Numbered from the stretch's first letter, positions 44,901 to 53,461 are shown. The stretch: 64,000 bases of DNA from Prodigiosinella aquatilis (GCA_030388725.1 CP128857.1:1364001-1428000), one strand, 5' to 3'. A program made the numbers and translations. Notes: a model not told the origin generated them from the sequence alone.

Positions 44901-45276
44901 GGCCTTTGTGACAGAGCGGCTGATCAACTGGTCACTGTCAGATACGATTACGCGTGTCATTATTCGTATTGGTGTGGCATATGGCTCGGATCTGGACAAA
45001 GTAAAAGAGGTGCTGTTACAGGCGGCTCGGGAGAACCCTCGAGTTATGGTTGACCCTGAACCACAAGTTTTTTTCCTGGAGTTTGGTGCCAGCTCATTGG
45101 ATCACGAGCTGCGATTGTATGTCCGGGAACTGGGTGACCGCAGCTATACCGTGGATGAGCTCAATCGAGCGATTGATCGCCTGTGCCGGGAAAATAATAT
45201 TAATATTGCTTTCAATCAGTTGGAAGTTTATCTGCATAACAATCAGGGCGCTGAGTTTAAAGAAGTTTCCCGCTAA
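41926..45276 (+). CDS. mscK: Mechanosensitive channel MscK (KefA)
   Basis: The 1116-residue product (1120 in E. coli) has a signal peptide and a long periplasmic coiled-coil domain rich in Gln and Leu (residues about 50-480). About eleven membrane helices follow, ending in the MscS-like pore and beta domain (WDKLQWLVAALSVGLGFGLQE...GGVSKIRIRATTITDFDRKEVIIPN). It is gated by tension together with external potassium or ammonium. The ATG at 41926 lacks a strong ribosome site; an ATG at 42004 is possible, but the E. coli length favours the first. Confidence 0.95.
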   Translation: MVYWPVVSLRLRSVFSDYRLDFVFCHMLHISMICLAILSFSPAVEAGSDLPTHSEIQSRLNILNKQKNLTPMDKLTQQDLTQTLDVLDTIDRVKQETSQLKQEAAQAPAKLKQVSGDLDALNATSKDDVPKSLESLSLKQLEAHLNETLNDLQSAQENLSTYNSQLISLQTQPERVQSALVAALQRSQKLRNQLNGLESNQAPLRSSQQVLLQAEQALVTLQMEQQRKSLEVNTTLQDLLQKQRDYTAAQINQLERMVQALQGIINGKRLNLSEKTAKEAQNSEDLQRIQENPLVKMEMDINQKLSQRLIKATEESNTLVQQTIQVKNWLDRASQSERNLKEQVTVLKGSLLLSRILYQQQLNLPSADSLSDMSAQIADLRLEQFDINQQRDVLFRGDEYIQKLLARSNKPVDAEVTDALGQVLDMRRELLDQLNKQLGNQLMLAINLQINRQQLLGINTSLQHTLTQQIFWVNSNKPMDWSWLEDLPSALKQQVNDLHLTLKPAQLLQGTLQSLLFVVPSLLAIGLIYWRRKAIDNYMNKLSDDVGQLKRDSQLHTPQVILLVVLKTLPGVLIILALGIWLKKMDSQISSFSWLLSENLALLWLVFGMTYISLKPAGLCEHHFSIPSSRCAHYRRQTVRLGSALLPLVFWSVIGDKMPLYLADDVIGQIIIVCNLILLTVLVFPLCRDSWREKDRHTARLIIVTVIVLMPLFLIGLMFNGYFYTTLRLSARWIETLCLWMVWNIVYMTIIRGLSVAARRLAYRRALARRQNMAKEGAEGSEPVPEAPLALEQISQQSLRLATMVLLLVFSVAFYWIWSELITVFSYLDSITLWHYNTSVAGSSVLQAVTLGNLLVALLIIVVAYVMTRNLPGLLEVLVLSRLQLRQGTSYAITTMLTYLITIIGAATSLSSMGVSWDKLQWLVAALSVGLGFGLQEIFANFVSGLIILFERPVRIGDTITIGSFSGGVSKIRIRATTITDFDRKEVIIPNKAFVTERLINWSLSDTITRVIIRIGVAYGSDLDKVKEVLLQAARENPRVMVDPEPQVFFLEFGASSLDHELRLYVRELGDRSYTVDELNRAIDRLCRENNINIAFNQLEVYLHNNQGAEFKEVSR

Positions 45277-45319
45277 CAGACAGATGATAGTCTGAATGTC
45301 GAATAAGCCAGAGTCTGTC

Positions 45320-45345
45320 GGAGCAAGAAAGGGCAATCTTGCTCC
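45320..45345. other. Hairpin between mscK and rsmS
   Basis: The perfect 9-bp stem GGAGCAAGA/TCTTGCTCC has an 8-base loop. It lies between two convergent genes with no T-tract on either side. Confidence 0.55.
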
Positions 45346-45360
45346 GGCGGAGCAAACACC

Positions 45361-45525
45361 TTATCTTGCCATGTTGTCTTCTTTGTGCTGTGTTTTTTGC
45401 TGATAATCCCTGCGTACAATATCCAGCGCAGCCAGCACGATTTCAGGCTCAACATGATTGGTTTCTAACAACATAATGAGATCTACCGCCAGCTTGACTT
45501 CGGGAGCTGCATTTTCCAGTGACAT
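45361..45525 (-). CDS. rsmS: Pleiotropic regulator RsmS (YbaM)
   Basis: This short frame of 54 residues begins MSLENAAPEVKLAVDLIMLL and matches E. coli YbaM (53 residues, MSLENAPDDVKLAVDLI...). In Pectobacterium the homologue RsmS affects production of carbapenem, motility and virulence enzymes through the Rsm system; the mechanism is unclear. It lies 71 bases downstream of priC on the same strand, as in E. coli. Confidence 0.9.
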   Translation of the reverse strand: MSLENAAPEVKLAVDLIMLLETNHVEPEIVLAALDIVRRDYQQKTQHKEDNMAR

Positions 45526-45596
45526 AGTGAGTCCACTTTCCTATTGCTCTAAGTCCGGTTTTTAGATATAGCAGATATTGCCTGATACCACGAGGC

Positions 45597-46130
45597 TTAA
45601 TGGCCCTGTTCCCGTCGCTCTATCTGTTTTTCTAAACGAGACAATGCCTGCCGGCATCGCAGGAGCCGACCTTCCAATGCAGCCAATTCTTTTTGCAGTC
45701 GTTGTTGTTCGCTGAGTATAGTTTGTTGATATAACAGGCTTTCACGATCTTGAATCATTGCCAGCAGACGGCGCTCAAAATCTTGATGTTCGGATAGTTT
45801 ATGGTAAAGATCCTTCGGTGGAGCAGAAGTTGGTTCTTGCTGGCGTAATTGCTGCGTCGCTAATTCACGTTGTAGCGCTGTGATTTGCGCCAACAGCTTT
45901 TCCGCCATAAATGCTACTCGTTCGGTGCGTTTTTCCGCAACATATTGCCGGAGATGCTGATGGTTTTGTTGTACTTCATGCAGATAATCGCCTAATCGAG
46001 TGCCGTAACAGCTGAACAACTGACGATCAAACCGAGATTGTGAAGCGGGATGTGTGGCAACAGAGGCGATTTCCTGCGCCAGGGTTGTTATCTGGTGTTC
46101 CAGCGCTTGCAACAATGTTTGCGTATTCAC
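45597..46130 (-). CDS. priC: Primosomal replication protein N'' (PriC)
   Basis: The 177-residue product (175 in E. coli) is mostly helical and contains the family motif HQDFERRL (EHQDFERRLLAMIQDRE). PriC restarts stalled forks by loading DnaB at sites with gaps in the leading strand. It is the first gene of the priC-rsmS unit and divergent from ybaN. Confidence 0.92.
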   Translation of the reverse strand: MNTQTLLQALEHQITTLAQEIASVATHPASQSRFDRQLFSCYGTRLGDYLHEVQQNHQHLRQYVAEKRTERVAFMAEKLLAQITALQRELATQQLRQQEPTSAPPKDLYHKLSEHQDFERRLLAMIQDRESLLYQQTILSEQQRLQKELAALEGRLLRCRQALSRLEKQIERREQGH

Positions 46131-46299
46131 ACAGTTTCCTCACCATTGGCATGGGCGGCAAGCTTGCCTGTTAATCCTGATAGATACAATACGTAGGCCC
46201 TATTTCAGCTTTTACAGTACAGAGGATATTATCCGGTAAAAAGCCAAATGTGATGATAAAGTTAAATGCGGGTAGCTATCATTTAGAAAAGAGGTGTGC

Positions 46300-46680
46300 A
46301 TGTATCGTGGATTTCTGATCGTCATCGGGTGGTTGGCGGTGATTCTGGCGGCATTTGGCGTGATATTACCGTTATTGCCGACGACACCTTTCCTGCTACT
46401 GGCTGCCTGGTGTTTTGCTCGGTCATCGCCACGTTTTCATCATTGGTTGCTTTACCGTTCTTTGTTTGGCGGTTATCTTCGTCACTGGCAGCAATACCGT
46501 GCTTTGCCACCACGGGTGAAAGGAAAAGCGATTGCTGTAATTATAGCAACATTTGTTTTATCACTCTGGATGGTGGAAATTACCTGGGTCAGAGGCTTGC
46601 TACTGGCTATTTTGGCTGTGTTGCTGGTTTTTATGCTGCGCCTGCCCGTTATTGATCCTGAGCAACAAAAGACAAGTTGA
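46300..46680 (+). CDS. ybaN: DUF454 inner-membrane protein YbaN
   Basis: The ATG at 46300 follows GAGG and gives 126 residues (125 in E. coli). Three to four membrane helices are predicted. The family core PLLPTTPFLLLAAWCFARSSPRFHHWLL is fully conserved. The function is unknown; related proteins sit near heme or copper genes elsewhere, which is no proof of role here. Confidence 0.92.
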   Translation: MYRGFLIVIGWLAVILAAFGVILPLLPTTPFLLLAAWCFARSSPRFHHWLLYRSLFGGYLRHWQQYRALPPRVKGKAIAVIIATFVLSLWMVEITWVRGLLLAILAVLLVFMLRLPVIDPEQQKTS

Positions 46681-46846
46681 TTTTGGTGGGGCGGTTGCAT
46701 TTACCGAGCACTTTGACTAGATTTGGGCGTTTTCGTGTGTAGATCACCACTTTCCTTCTTTTCGGTAAATGGCGCTTTATTATTGATGAAGCGAAGGTCC
46801 GCAGCGGGTTATTCAGTAAACAGAACGTTTTATCAGGCACAAGATT

Positions 46847-47395
46847 ATGACCGTAACACTGCAGCCAGAATTAATTAAAAATAGTATCAAAAGTATTCGA
46901 GATTACCCTAAACCGGGCATATTGTTCCGGGATGTCACGAGCCTGTTGGAAAACCCTCAGGCATACTCAATGAGTATTGAGATGCTGGTAATGCATTATC
47001 GGGATGCTGAGATTACCAAAGTTGTGGGTACTGAAGCCCGTGGTTTTTTGTTTGGTGCTCCGGTAGCTTTGGCGTTAGGCGTAGGATTTGTTCCAGTGCG
47101 TAAACCAGGTAAACTACCGCGTGCTACTGTCAGTGAAAGCTATGTATTGGAGTACGGCGTCGATACGCTGGAAATGCATGCAGATTCGATTGATTCCAGT
47201 GATAGGGTGCTGGTGATTGATGATTTGTTGGCTACAGGCGGTACAATTGAAGCCACTGTGAAACTTATTCGTCGTCAAGGTGGGCAGGTTTCTGATGCGG
47301 CGTTTATTATCAATCTGTTCGATTTAGGTGGCCGCCAACGTCTTGAAAGCATAGGCGTGAACTGTTACAGCCTGGTTGACTTCCCCGGACATTAA
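46847..47395 (+). CDS. apt: Adenine phosphoribosyltransferase
   Basis: The 182-residue product (183 in E. coli) salvages adenine to AMP using PRPP. The PRPP-binding motif VLVIDDLLATGGTIEA is at about residues 123-138, and the N-terminal IRDYPKPGILFRDVT is canonical. It is separated from dnaX by a strong hairpin but likely shares some read-through. Confidence 0.97.
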   Translation: MTVTLQPELIKNSIKSIRDYPKPGILFRDVTSLLENPQAYSMSIEMLVMHYRDAEITKVVGTEARGFLFGAPVALALGVGFVPVRKPGKLPRATVSESYVLEYGVDTLEMHADSIDSSDRVLVIDDLLATGGTIEATVKLIRRQGGQVSDAAFIINLFDLGGRQRLESIGVNCYSLVDFPGH

Positions 47396-47400
47396 GCATA

Positions 47401-47428
47401 ACAGTCTCGCCGATAGTGGCGAGACTGT
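47401..47428. other. Long hairpin between apt and dnaX
   Basis: The perfect 11-bp stem ACAGTCTCGCC/GGCGAGACTGT with a 6-base loop lies 5 bases after the apt stop. There is no T-tract, so it is either an attenuating structure or an mRNA 3' protector. Confidence 0.65.
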
Positions 47429-47469
47429 GTTAGCATCACCTCTTCAATAACTCAACTGTTGCGGTATTG

Positions 47470-49491
47470 ATGAGCTATCAGGTTCTTGCCCGTAAGTGGC
47501 GCCCCCAAACCTTTGCTGATGTGGTTGGCCAGGAGCATGTGCTGACAGCGTTGGCTAACGGTCTTTCTCTAGGCCGGATTCACCATGCCTACCTTTTCTC
47601 TGGTACTCGCGGTGTGGGGAAAACCACCATCGCGCGTTTGCTGGCAAAGGGGCTGAATTGTGACATGGGCATCACTGCGACACCTTGCGGTCAGTGCGAC
47701 AGTTGCCGAGAGATCGAACAAGGGCGGTTTGTCGATCTGATTGAGATCGATGCGGCTTCACGTACAAAAGTTGAAGATACCCGCGACCTGCTGGATAACG
47801 TGCAATATGCTCCGGCGCGCGGTCGTTTCAAAGTTTATCTCATCGATGAAGTGCATATGCTGTCACGCCACAGTTTTAATGCGCTGCTGAAAACACTGGA
47901 AGAACCTCCCGCCCACGTTAAATTCCTGTTGGCTACCACCGACCCGCAAAAGTTGCCGATCACCATTCTGTCACGTTGTCTGCAATTTCATCTGAAAGCG
48001 CTGGATGTTGAACAAATTCGCGCACATTTGGAACATGTTCTGCAGGAAGAACAACTGATTTTTGAGCCGCGGGCGTTACAACTGATGGCCCGTGCGGCTG
48101 ATGGTAGCCTGCGTGATGCATTAAGTCTGACCGATCAGGCGATTGCCATTGGACAGGGGCAGGTGACGACAGCCGCGGTAAGCCAGATGCTCGGGACATT
48201 GGATGATGAACAACCGCTGGCGCTAATTGAAGCACTGGTGAAAGCGGATGGTGAACGGGTCATGATGCTGTTGGCGCAGGCGGCTTCCCGCGGGGTTGAT
48301 TGGGAGTCGCTGCTGGTAGAAACACTCACCATTCTGCATCGTATCGCGATGGTGCAGCTACTGCCTTCTGCATTGGGTGATGATTATGCGATGGTGGCAC
48401 CACGGTTGCGAGATTTGGCCCGCGTGTTACCACCAGCGGATGTCCAGCTTTACTATCAAATTTTGCTGATTGGCCGCAAAGAGTTGCCATATGCGCCAGA
48501 TCGCCGTATGGGGGTAGAAATGACGCTGCTGCGGGCGCTGGCTTTTCATCCCAATCAGATCATTGAATCCCAGGCCCCGGTTTCTACACCGACTCCTTCG
48601 GCCATAGAGCCAGTGATTGTTCCACATCAGCCAGCGACTTCAATGTCGCGAACAGAAAATCACCCCCGGACGATGGTGCCGTCAGAAAACCCGGCGCCAG
48701 CTGCTACAGCCGAACAACCCGAGCCTGCGGGGAGCCGTCCGGAAAACGATAACTACAGTAGTGAGCTGTCTGACTCTACCGCGCAACTGTTGCACGCTCG
48801 TAGCCAACTGTTACGCAAGCAAGAGGCAACTCCACCAAAAAAGAGTGAAGCGGCGGCGTTCAGTAAAACGCGGCCGGTAACCTCGGCATTGGAGCGTCTG
48901 GCTTCCGTGGCTGAGCGTGGTCAACAACAGATGTCTGCTAAAGAAACCGCACAGCCGGAGCAGAAAAAGCAGGAAGCTTATCGCTGGCGAGCACAGAAAA
49001 AAACTGAAGTGGTAGAGAAAAATGTCACGACAACGCCCAAGGCATTGCGTTCGGCATTGGAACATGAGAAAACACCGGAATTGGTGGCTCGTCTGGTTGA
49101 AGAATCGATAGAAAGGGATGCCTGGGCGGCGGAAGTCCACAGTTTGACGTTGCCAAAACTGGTACAACAGCTGGCATTGAATGCTTTTAAAAAAGAGCCG
49201 GAAGTGGGGGTTGTGCAGTTACATCTGCGTTCTTCTCTGCGCCACCTGAATAGTGCTGTGGCGCAAAAAACGCTGGCAGAGACATTGATGGCACACTACG
49301 GTCGTCCGATAGTGCTGACCGTAGTTGAAGATGATGACCTTACGGTGCATACACCGCTGGAGTGGCGACAGGTTATCTATGAAGAGATGCTGACCGAGGC
49401 TCGTCAGTCCATTATGACGGACAATAATATTCAAACGCTGCGGCGTTTCTTTGACGCGGAACTGGACGAAGAAAGTATCCGCCCCGTTTAA
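47470..49491 (+). CDS. dnaX: DNA polymerase III subunits tau and gamma
   Basis: The full-length tau is 673 residues (643 in E. coli). The clamp-loader AAA+ domain has Walker A GTRGVGKTT, a zinc module of three Cys in CGQCDSCRE plus an upstream Cys, DEVH Walker B and the SRC sensor (LSRCLQF). The linker at about residues 365-500 is Pro/Ala/Glu-rich and longer than in E. coli. The tau-only C-terminus (LRRFFDAELDEESIRPV) binds the polymerase alpha subunit. An internal frameshift signal yields gamma. The ATG at 47470 is preferred over an adjacent TTG. It heads dnaX-ybaB-recR. Confidence 0.97.
   Translation: MSYQVLARKWRPQTFADVVGQEHVLTALANGLSLGRIHHAYLFSGTRGVGKTTIARLLAKGLNCDMGITATPCGQCDSCREIEQGRFVDLIEIDAASRTKVEDTRDLLDNVQYAPARGRFKVYLIDEVHMLSRHSFNALLKTLEEPPAHVKFLLATTDPQKLPITILSRCLQFHLKALDVEQIRAHLEHVLQEEQLIFEPRALQLMARAADGSLRDALSLTDQAIAIGQGQVTTAAVSQMLGTLDDEQPLALIEALVKADGERVMMLLAQAASRGVDWESLLVETLTILHRIAMVQLLPSALGDDYAMVAPRLRDLARVLPPADVQLYYQILLIGRKELPYAPDRRMGVEMTLLRALAFHPNQIIESQAPVSTPTPSAIEPVIVPHQPATSMSRTENHPRTMVPSENPAPAATAEQPEPAGSRPENDNYSSELSDSTAQLLHARSQLLRKQEATPPKKSEAAAFSKTRPVTSALERLASVAERGQQQMSAKETAQPEQKKQEAYRWRAQKKTEVVEKNVTTTPKALRSALEHEKTPELVARLVEESIERDAWAAEVHSLTLPKLVQQLALNAFKKEPEVGVVQLHLRSSLRHLNSAVAQKTLAETLMAHYGRPIVLTVVEDDDLTVHTPLEWRQVIYEEMLTEARQSIMTDNNIQTLRRFFDAELDEESIRPV
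48837..48876 (+). promoter_or_regulatory. Programmed -1 frameshift site in dnaX
   Basis: The slippery heptamer A AAA AAG at 48837-48843 is in the zero frame. After slippage the next codons are GAG and TGA (stop at 48846-48848), giving a gamma subunit of 459 residues that ends in Glu, as in E. coli. A hairpin begins 7 bases downstream (48851-48876: CGGC and GCGTT arms, one mismatch). A purine-rich AAGAGG lies about 11 bases upstream. Confidence 0.88.
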
Positions 49492-49532
49492 CTGCTGCTG
49501 AATAAGCAGCCCGAAGTGATAGAGAGAGCGAT

Positions 49533-49862
49533 ATGTTTGGTAAAGGTGGTTTAGGCAATCTGATGAAACAAGCCCAGCAGATGCAGGAGAAAATGCAGCA
49601 GATGCAGGAAGAGATTGCCAATCTGGAAGTCACGGGGGAGTCGGGTGCCGGGCTGGTGAAAGTGACTATCAATGGTGCTCATAACTGCCGTCGTGTGGAA
49701 ATTGACCCCAGCCTGATGGAAGACGACAAAGAAATGCTGGAAGATCTGGTCGCTGCGGCATTTAACGATGCGGCACGCCGTATCGCCGAAACGCAGAAAG
49801 AGAAAATGGCGTCAGTCTCCGGTGGTATGCAGTTGCCACCGGGCTTCAAAATGCCGTTCTGA
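49533..49862 (+). CDS. ybaB: Nucleoid-associated protein YbaB/EbfC
   Basis: The 109-residue product is the same length as in E. coli. It is a tweezer-shaped dimer that binds DNA. The Met/Gln-rich helix (KQAQQMQEKMQQMQEEIA) is followed by a small beta sheet. It lies between dnaX and recR, and its stop overlaps the recR ATG by one base (TGATG), indicating coupled translation. Confidence 0.95.
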   Translation: MFGKGGLGNLMKQAQQMQEKMQQMQEEIANLEVTGESGAGLVKVTINGAHNCRRVEIDPSLMEDDKEMLEDLVAAAFNDAARRIAETQKEKMASVSGGMQLPPGFKMPF

Positions 49863-50467
49863 TGCAGACCAGTCCACTTCTTGAGTCGTTGATGGAAGCC
49901 CTGCGCTGTTTACCTGGCGTGGGGCCGAAGTCGGCGCAGCGTATGGCATTCCATCTGTTGCAGCGTGATCGCAGCGGTGGTATGCGGTTGGCGCAGGCGT
50001 TGACCCGTGCGATGTCTGAAATCGGACATTGTGCCGATTGCCGTACCTTTACCGAACAGGATGTTTGTACTATCTGTGCTAATCCGCGTCGTCGGCAAAC
50101 AGGACAAATCTGTGTGGTGGAAAGTCCGGCTGATATCCATGCAATAGAACAGACAGGTCAGTTTTCCGGGCGTTATTTCGTGTTGATGGGGCACCTTTCA
50201 CCTTTGGATGGCATAGGTCCTGATGATATCGGGTTGGGGCGTTTGGAAGAGCGTTTGTCTACGGAATCTATCAGCGAGGTGATTCTGGCGACCAATCCGA
50301 CAGTCGAAGGTGACGCTACGGCAAACTACATTGCCGAGTTGTGCTCACAGTATGGCGTTATGGCCAGCCGTATTGCTCATGGTGTTCCAGTCGGTGGTGA
50401 ACTGGAAATGGTGGATGGTACCACCTTATCTCATTCGCTGGCAGGACGGCATCCAATCACGTTTTGA
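49862..50467 (+). CDS. recR: Recombination protein RecR
   Basis: The 201-residue product is the same length as in E. coli. A helix-hairpin-helix (LPGVGPKSAQRMAFHLL) is followed by a four-Cys zinc finger (CADCRTFTEQDVCTIC) and a Toprim domain (CVVESPADIHAIE). With RecF and RecO it loads RecA at gaps. It is translationally coupled to ybaB. Confidence 0.97.
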   Translation: MQTSPLLESLMEALRCLPGVGPKSAQRMAFHLLQRDRSGGMRLAQALTRAMSEIGHCADCRTFTEQDVCTICANPRRRQTGQICVVESPADIHAIEQTGQFSGRYFVLMGHLSPLDGIGPDDIGLGRLEERLSTESISEVILATNPTVEGDATANYIAELCSQYGVMASRIAHGVPVGGELEMVDGTTLSHSLAGRHPITF

Positions 50468-50542
50468 TCTCGTGGCTGTCGGCGTTTTGGTCGGCGGCTG
50501 TCATCTACTTACTATTTTCTGCGTTTAATTTCTCGTTTCTCC

Positions 50543-50571
50543 CTTGAAATCCCACTGTTTTATCCCCACCT
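50543..50571 (+). promoter_or_regulatory. Sigma-32 promoter of htpG
   Basis: CTTGAAA at 50543-50549 and CCCCACCT at 50564-50571 are 14 bases apart. It lies about 56 bases before htpG and agrees with the RpoH consensus. Confidence 0.82.
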
Positions 50572-50626
50572 CATGCTCATCTTTGTTTAATCAGTCGGAA
50601 TAAAACAGATATTGAGGTAAGCCACA

Positions 50627-52516
50627 ATGAGTATGAAAGGCCAAGAAACCCGCGGGTTCCAGTCTGAAGTGAAGCAGTTGCTGCATTTGATGATCCATTC
50701 ACTTTATTCCAATAAAGAGGTTTTCCTGCGTGAATTGATCTCCAATGCTTCTGATGCGGCTGATAAATTACGCTTCCGTGCGTTGTCTGCCGCTGAACTG
50801 TATGAAGGCAATGGCGAGTTGCGGGTGCGAGTTTCTACTGACAAAGAAAAACGGACTATTACCATTGCCGATAACGGTATTGGGATGACCCGTGATGAGG
50901 TCATTGATAATCTGGGAACGATTGCCAAATCAGGCACTAAATCCTTTTTAGAGTCGTTGGGTTCTGATCAGGTAAAAGATAGCCAGCTTATTGGTCAATT
51001 CGGTGTCGGTTTTTATTCTGCATTCATTGTGGCGGATAAAGTCACTGTCCGCACTCGCGTTGCGGGTACCAGCCCTGATCAAGGGGTATTCTGGGAATCC
51101 ACAGGCGAAGGGGATTACACCATCGCCGATATCACCAAAGAAGAGCGTGGCACGGAAATTACGTTGCATCTGCGTGAAGGGGAAGACGAGTTTCTTGACA
51201 GTTGGCGCGTGCGTTCCATCATCAGCAAATACTCTGACCACATCGCTTTGCCGGTAGAGATTGAGTCCCGTACTGAAAGCGAAGAAGAGGGTGGCGAAGC
51301 GACAGTAAGCTGGGAAAAGATTAACAAGGCTCAGGCGTTATGGACACGCAGCAAGTCTGAAATCAGCGACGAAGAATATACCGAATTCTATAAACACATT
51401 GCCCATGACTTTACCGATCCGGTGAGCTGGAGCCATAACCGGGTTGAAGGGAAACAGGAATATACCAGTCTGCTATATATTCCATCCCAGGCGCCGTGGG
51501 ATATGTGGAACCGCGACCATAAACACGGTCTGAAGCTTTATGTACAGCGGGTGTTCATCATGGATGATGCTGAACAGTTTATGCCAAATTATCTGCGCTT
51601 TATTCGTGGTCTGATCGACTCTAATGATCTGCCACTGAATGTCTCCCGTGAAATTTTGCAGGATAACCGTGTTACTCAGAACCTGCGTACCGCATTGACT
51701 AAACGTGTATTACAGATGCTGGAAAAACTGGCGAAAGACGACAGTGAAAAATATCAGCAATTCTGGCAACAGTTCGGTTTGGTGCTGAAAGAAGGGCCGG
51801 CAGAAGATGGCAGCAACCGTGAAGCGATTGCCAAACTGTTACGCTTTGCTTCTACGCATACTGATAGCGCTGTCCAGACGGTATCGCTGGAAGAGTATGT
51901 TGGCCGTATGGTTGAAGGTCAGGACAAGATTTACTACATCACTGCCGACAGCTACGCCGCAGCCAAGAGTAGCCCTCATCTGGAACTGTTCCGCAAAAAA
52001 GGCATTGAGGTACTGCTGCTTTCCGATCGCATTGACGAATGGATGATGAGCTATCTAACGGAGTTTGATGGTAAATCTTTCCAGTCAGTCAGCAAGGCGG
52101 ATGAAGCGTTGGACAAACTGGCGGATGAAACAAGCGACACGCAGAAGGAAGCAGACAAAGCGCTGGAACCTTTTGTTGATCGTGTGAAAAATCTGTTGGG
52201 TGAACGAGTAAAAGATGTTCGTCTGACTCATCGGCTCACCGATACGCCAGCGATTGTTACTACTGATGCTAGTGACATGAGCACTCAGATGGCGAAATTG
52301 TTTGCTGCATCGGGCCAGGCTGCACCGGAAGTGAAATACATTTTTGAACTGAATCCAGAGCATGCGCTAGTGAAGCGGGCATCTGATATTGCCGACGACA
52401 CTCAGTTTACTGAGTGGGTGGAATTACTGTTGGATCAGGCTCTGCTGGCAGAACGCGGTACTCTGGATGATCCGAATCAGTTTGTTCGTCGTGTGAATCA
52501 GTTGTTAACGGCTTAA
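50627..52516 (+). CDS. htpG: Hsp90-family chaperone HtpG
   Basis: The 629-residue product (624 in E. coli) has an N-terminal GHKL ATPase (ELISNASDAADKLR, DNGIGM, GQFGVGFYSAF). The middle domain contains the catalytic-loop Arg region SREILQDNR, and a C-terminal dimerisation domain follows. The start at 50627 has GAGG 9 bases upstream; an ATG two codons later corresponds to the E. coli start. It is driven by sigma-32. Confidence 0.97.
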   Translation: MSMKGQETRGFQSEVKQLLHLMIHSLYSNKEVFLRELISNASDAADKLRFRALSAAELYEGNGELRVRVSTDKEKRTITIADNGIGMTRDEVIDNLGTIAKSGTKSFLESLGSDQVKDSQLIGQFGVGFYSAFIVADKVTVRTRVAGTSPDQGVFWESTGEGDYTIADITKEERGTEITLHLREGEDEFLDSWRVRSIISKYSDHIALPVEIESRTESEEEGGEATVSWEKINKAQALWTRSKSEISDEEYTEFYKHIAHDFTDPVSWSHNRVEGKQEYTSLLYIPSQAPWDMWNRDHKHGLKLYVQRVFIMDDAEQFMPNYLRFIRGLIDSNDLPLNVSREILQDNRVTQNLRTALTKRVLQMLEKLAKDDSEKYQQFWQQFGLVLKEGPAEDGSNREAIAKLLRFASTHTDSAVQTVSLEEYVGRMVEGQDKIYYITADSYAAAKSSPHLELFRKKGIEVLLLSDRIDEWMMSYLTEFDGKSFQSVSKADEALDKLADETSDTQKEADKALEPFVDRVKNLLGERVKDVRLTHRLTDTPAIVTTDASDMSTQMAKLFAASGQAAPEVKYIFELNPEHALVKRASDIADDTQFTEWVELLLDQALLAERGTLDDPNQFVRRVNQLLTA

Positions 52517-52524
52517 GTCCTCTG

Positions 52525-52550
52525 TTGCCCCGGTTTTACAACTGGGGCAA
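52525..52550 (+). terminator. Hairpin at the end of htpG
   Basis: The 11-bp stem TTGCCCCGGTT/AACTGGGGCAA (one wobble) with loop TTAC lies 8 bases after the stop. No T-tract follows, so termination strength is uncertain. Confidence 0.6.
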
Positions 52551-52762
52551 TGTCTCGAAAATGTTTTTTTCTTGTTGTTGGATTGTTAATTAATTCATCG
52601 TCTACACTGTCATAACACCCGTTATAGCACTGGCGGGTCATGATTTCATGCGCGAAAAAAAGCTGAACCGAGCCCGTTCCTTGAGGATGGGCGCATGGAA
52701 TGGTATGGTTTGGCGATTTTCAAATTTATTTTAAAAAAATTACATGCAAGGGGATTTACGCG

Positions 52763-53407
52763 ATGCGTATTATTCTGCTGGGCGCTCCGGGCGCAGGCAA
52801 AGGTACTCAGGCTCAGTTCATCATGGAAAAATATGGAATTCCTCAGATTTCCACCGGTGACATGCTGCGCGCAGCAGTAAAAGCTGGTACTGAATTGGGC
52901 AAGCAAGCAAAAGAAATCATGGATGCGGGTAAGTTGGTCACCGACGAACTGGTTATTGCCTTGGTGAAAGAGCGTATTGCACAGGATGATTGTCGTAACG
53001 GTTTCTTGCTAGATGGTTTTCCTCGCACGATTCCTCAGGCTGATGCCATGAAAGAAGCGGGCATCAACGTTGATTATGTTATCGAGTTTGCTGTGCCTGA
53101 TGAGCTGATTGTGGAACGTATTGTGGGTCGTCGTGTTCATGCATCGTCAGGTCGCGTATACCATGTGAAGTTCAATCCACCTAAAGTGGAAGGTAAGGAT
53201 GATGTCACTGGTGAAGATCTGACGATCCGTAAGGATGACCATGAAGACACTGTGCGCAAACGTCTTGTGGAATACCATCAGCAAACAGCACCTCTGGTGA
53301 CCTACTATCAGAAAGAAGCGTCTGCGGGTAATACGCTGTACCATAAAATGGATGGTACTCGTAAAGTGAGTGAAGTCAGCGCCGAACTGGCTGGTATTCT
53401 GGGCTAA
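52763..53407 (+). CDS. adk: Adenylate kinase
   Basis: The start at MRIILLGAPGAGKGTQ gives 214 residues, as in E. coli. The P-loop is GAPGAGKG, the LID domain spans about residues 122-159 (GRRVHASSGRVYH...), and the NMP-binding arginines are conserved. It catalyses 2 ADP to ATP + AMP. The upstream in-frame extension to 52700 lacks a ribosome site. Confidence 0.98.
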   Translation: MRIILLGAPGAGKGTQAQFIMEKYGIPQISTGDMLRAAVKAGTELGKQAKEIMDAGKLVTDELVIALVKERIAQDDCRNGFLLDGFPRTIPQADAMKEAGINVDYVIEFAVPDELIVERIVGRRVHASSGRVYHVKFNPPKVEGKDDVTGEDLTIRKDDHEDTVRKRLVEYHQQTAPLVTYYQKEASAGNTLYHKMDGTRKVSEVSAELAGILG

Positions 53408-53461
53408 TAGATATCGTCGCAAATTGCTGTTCGGTCGTTATGCGGTACGGTGTTAATTATG

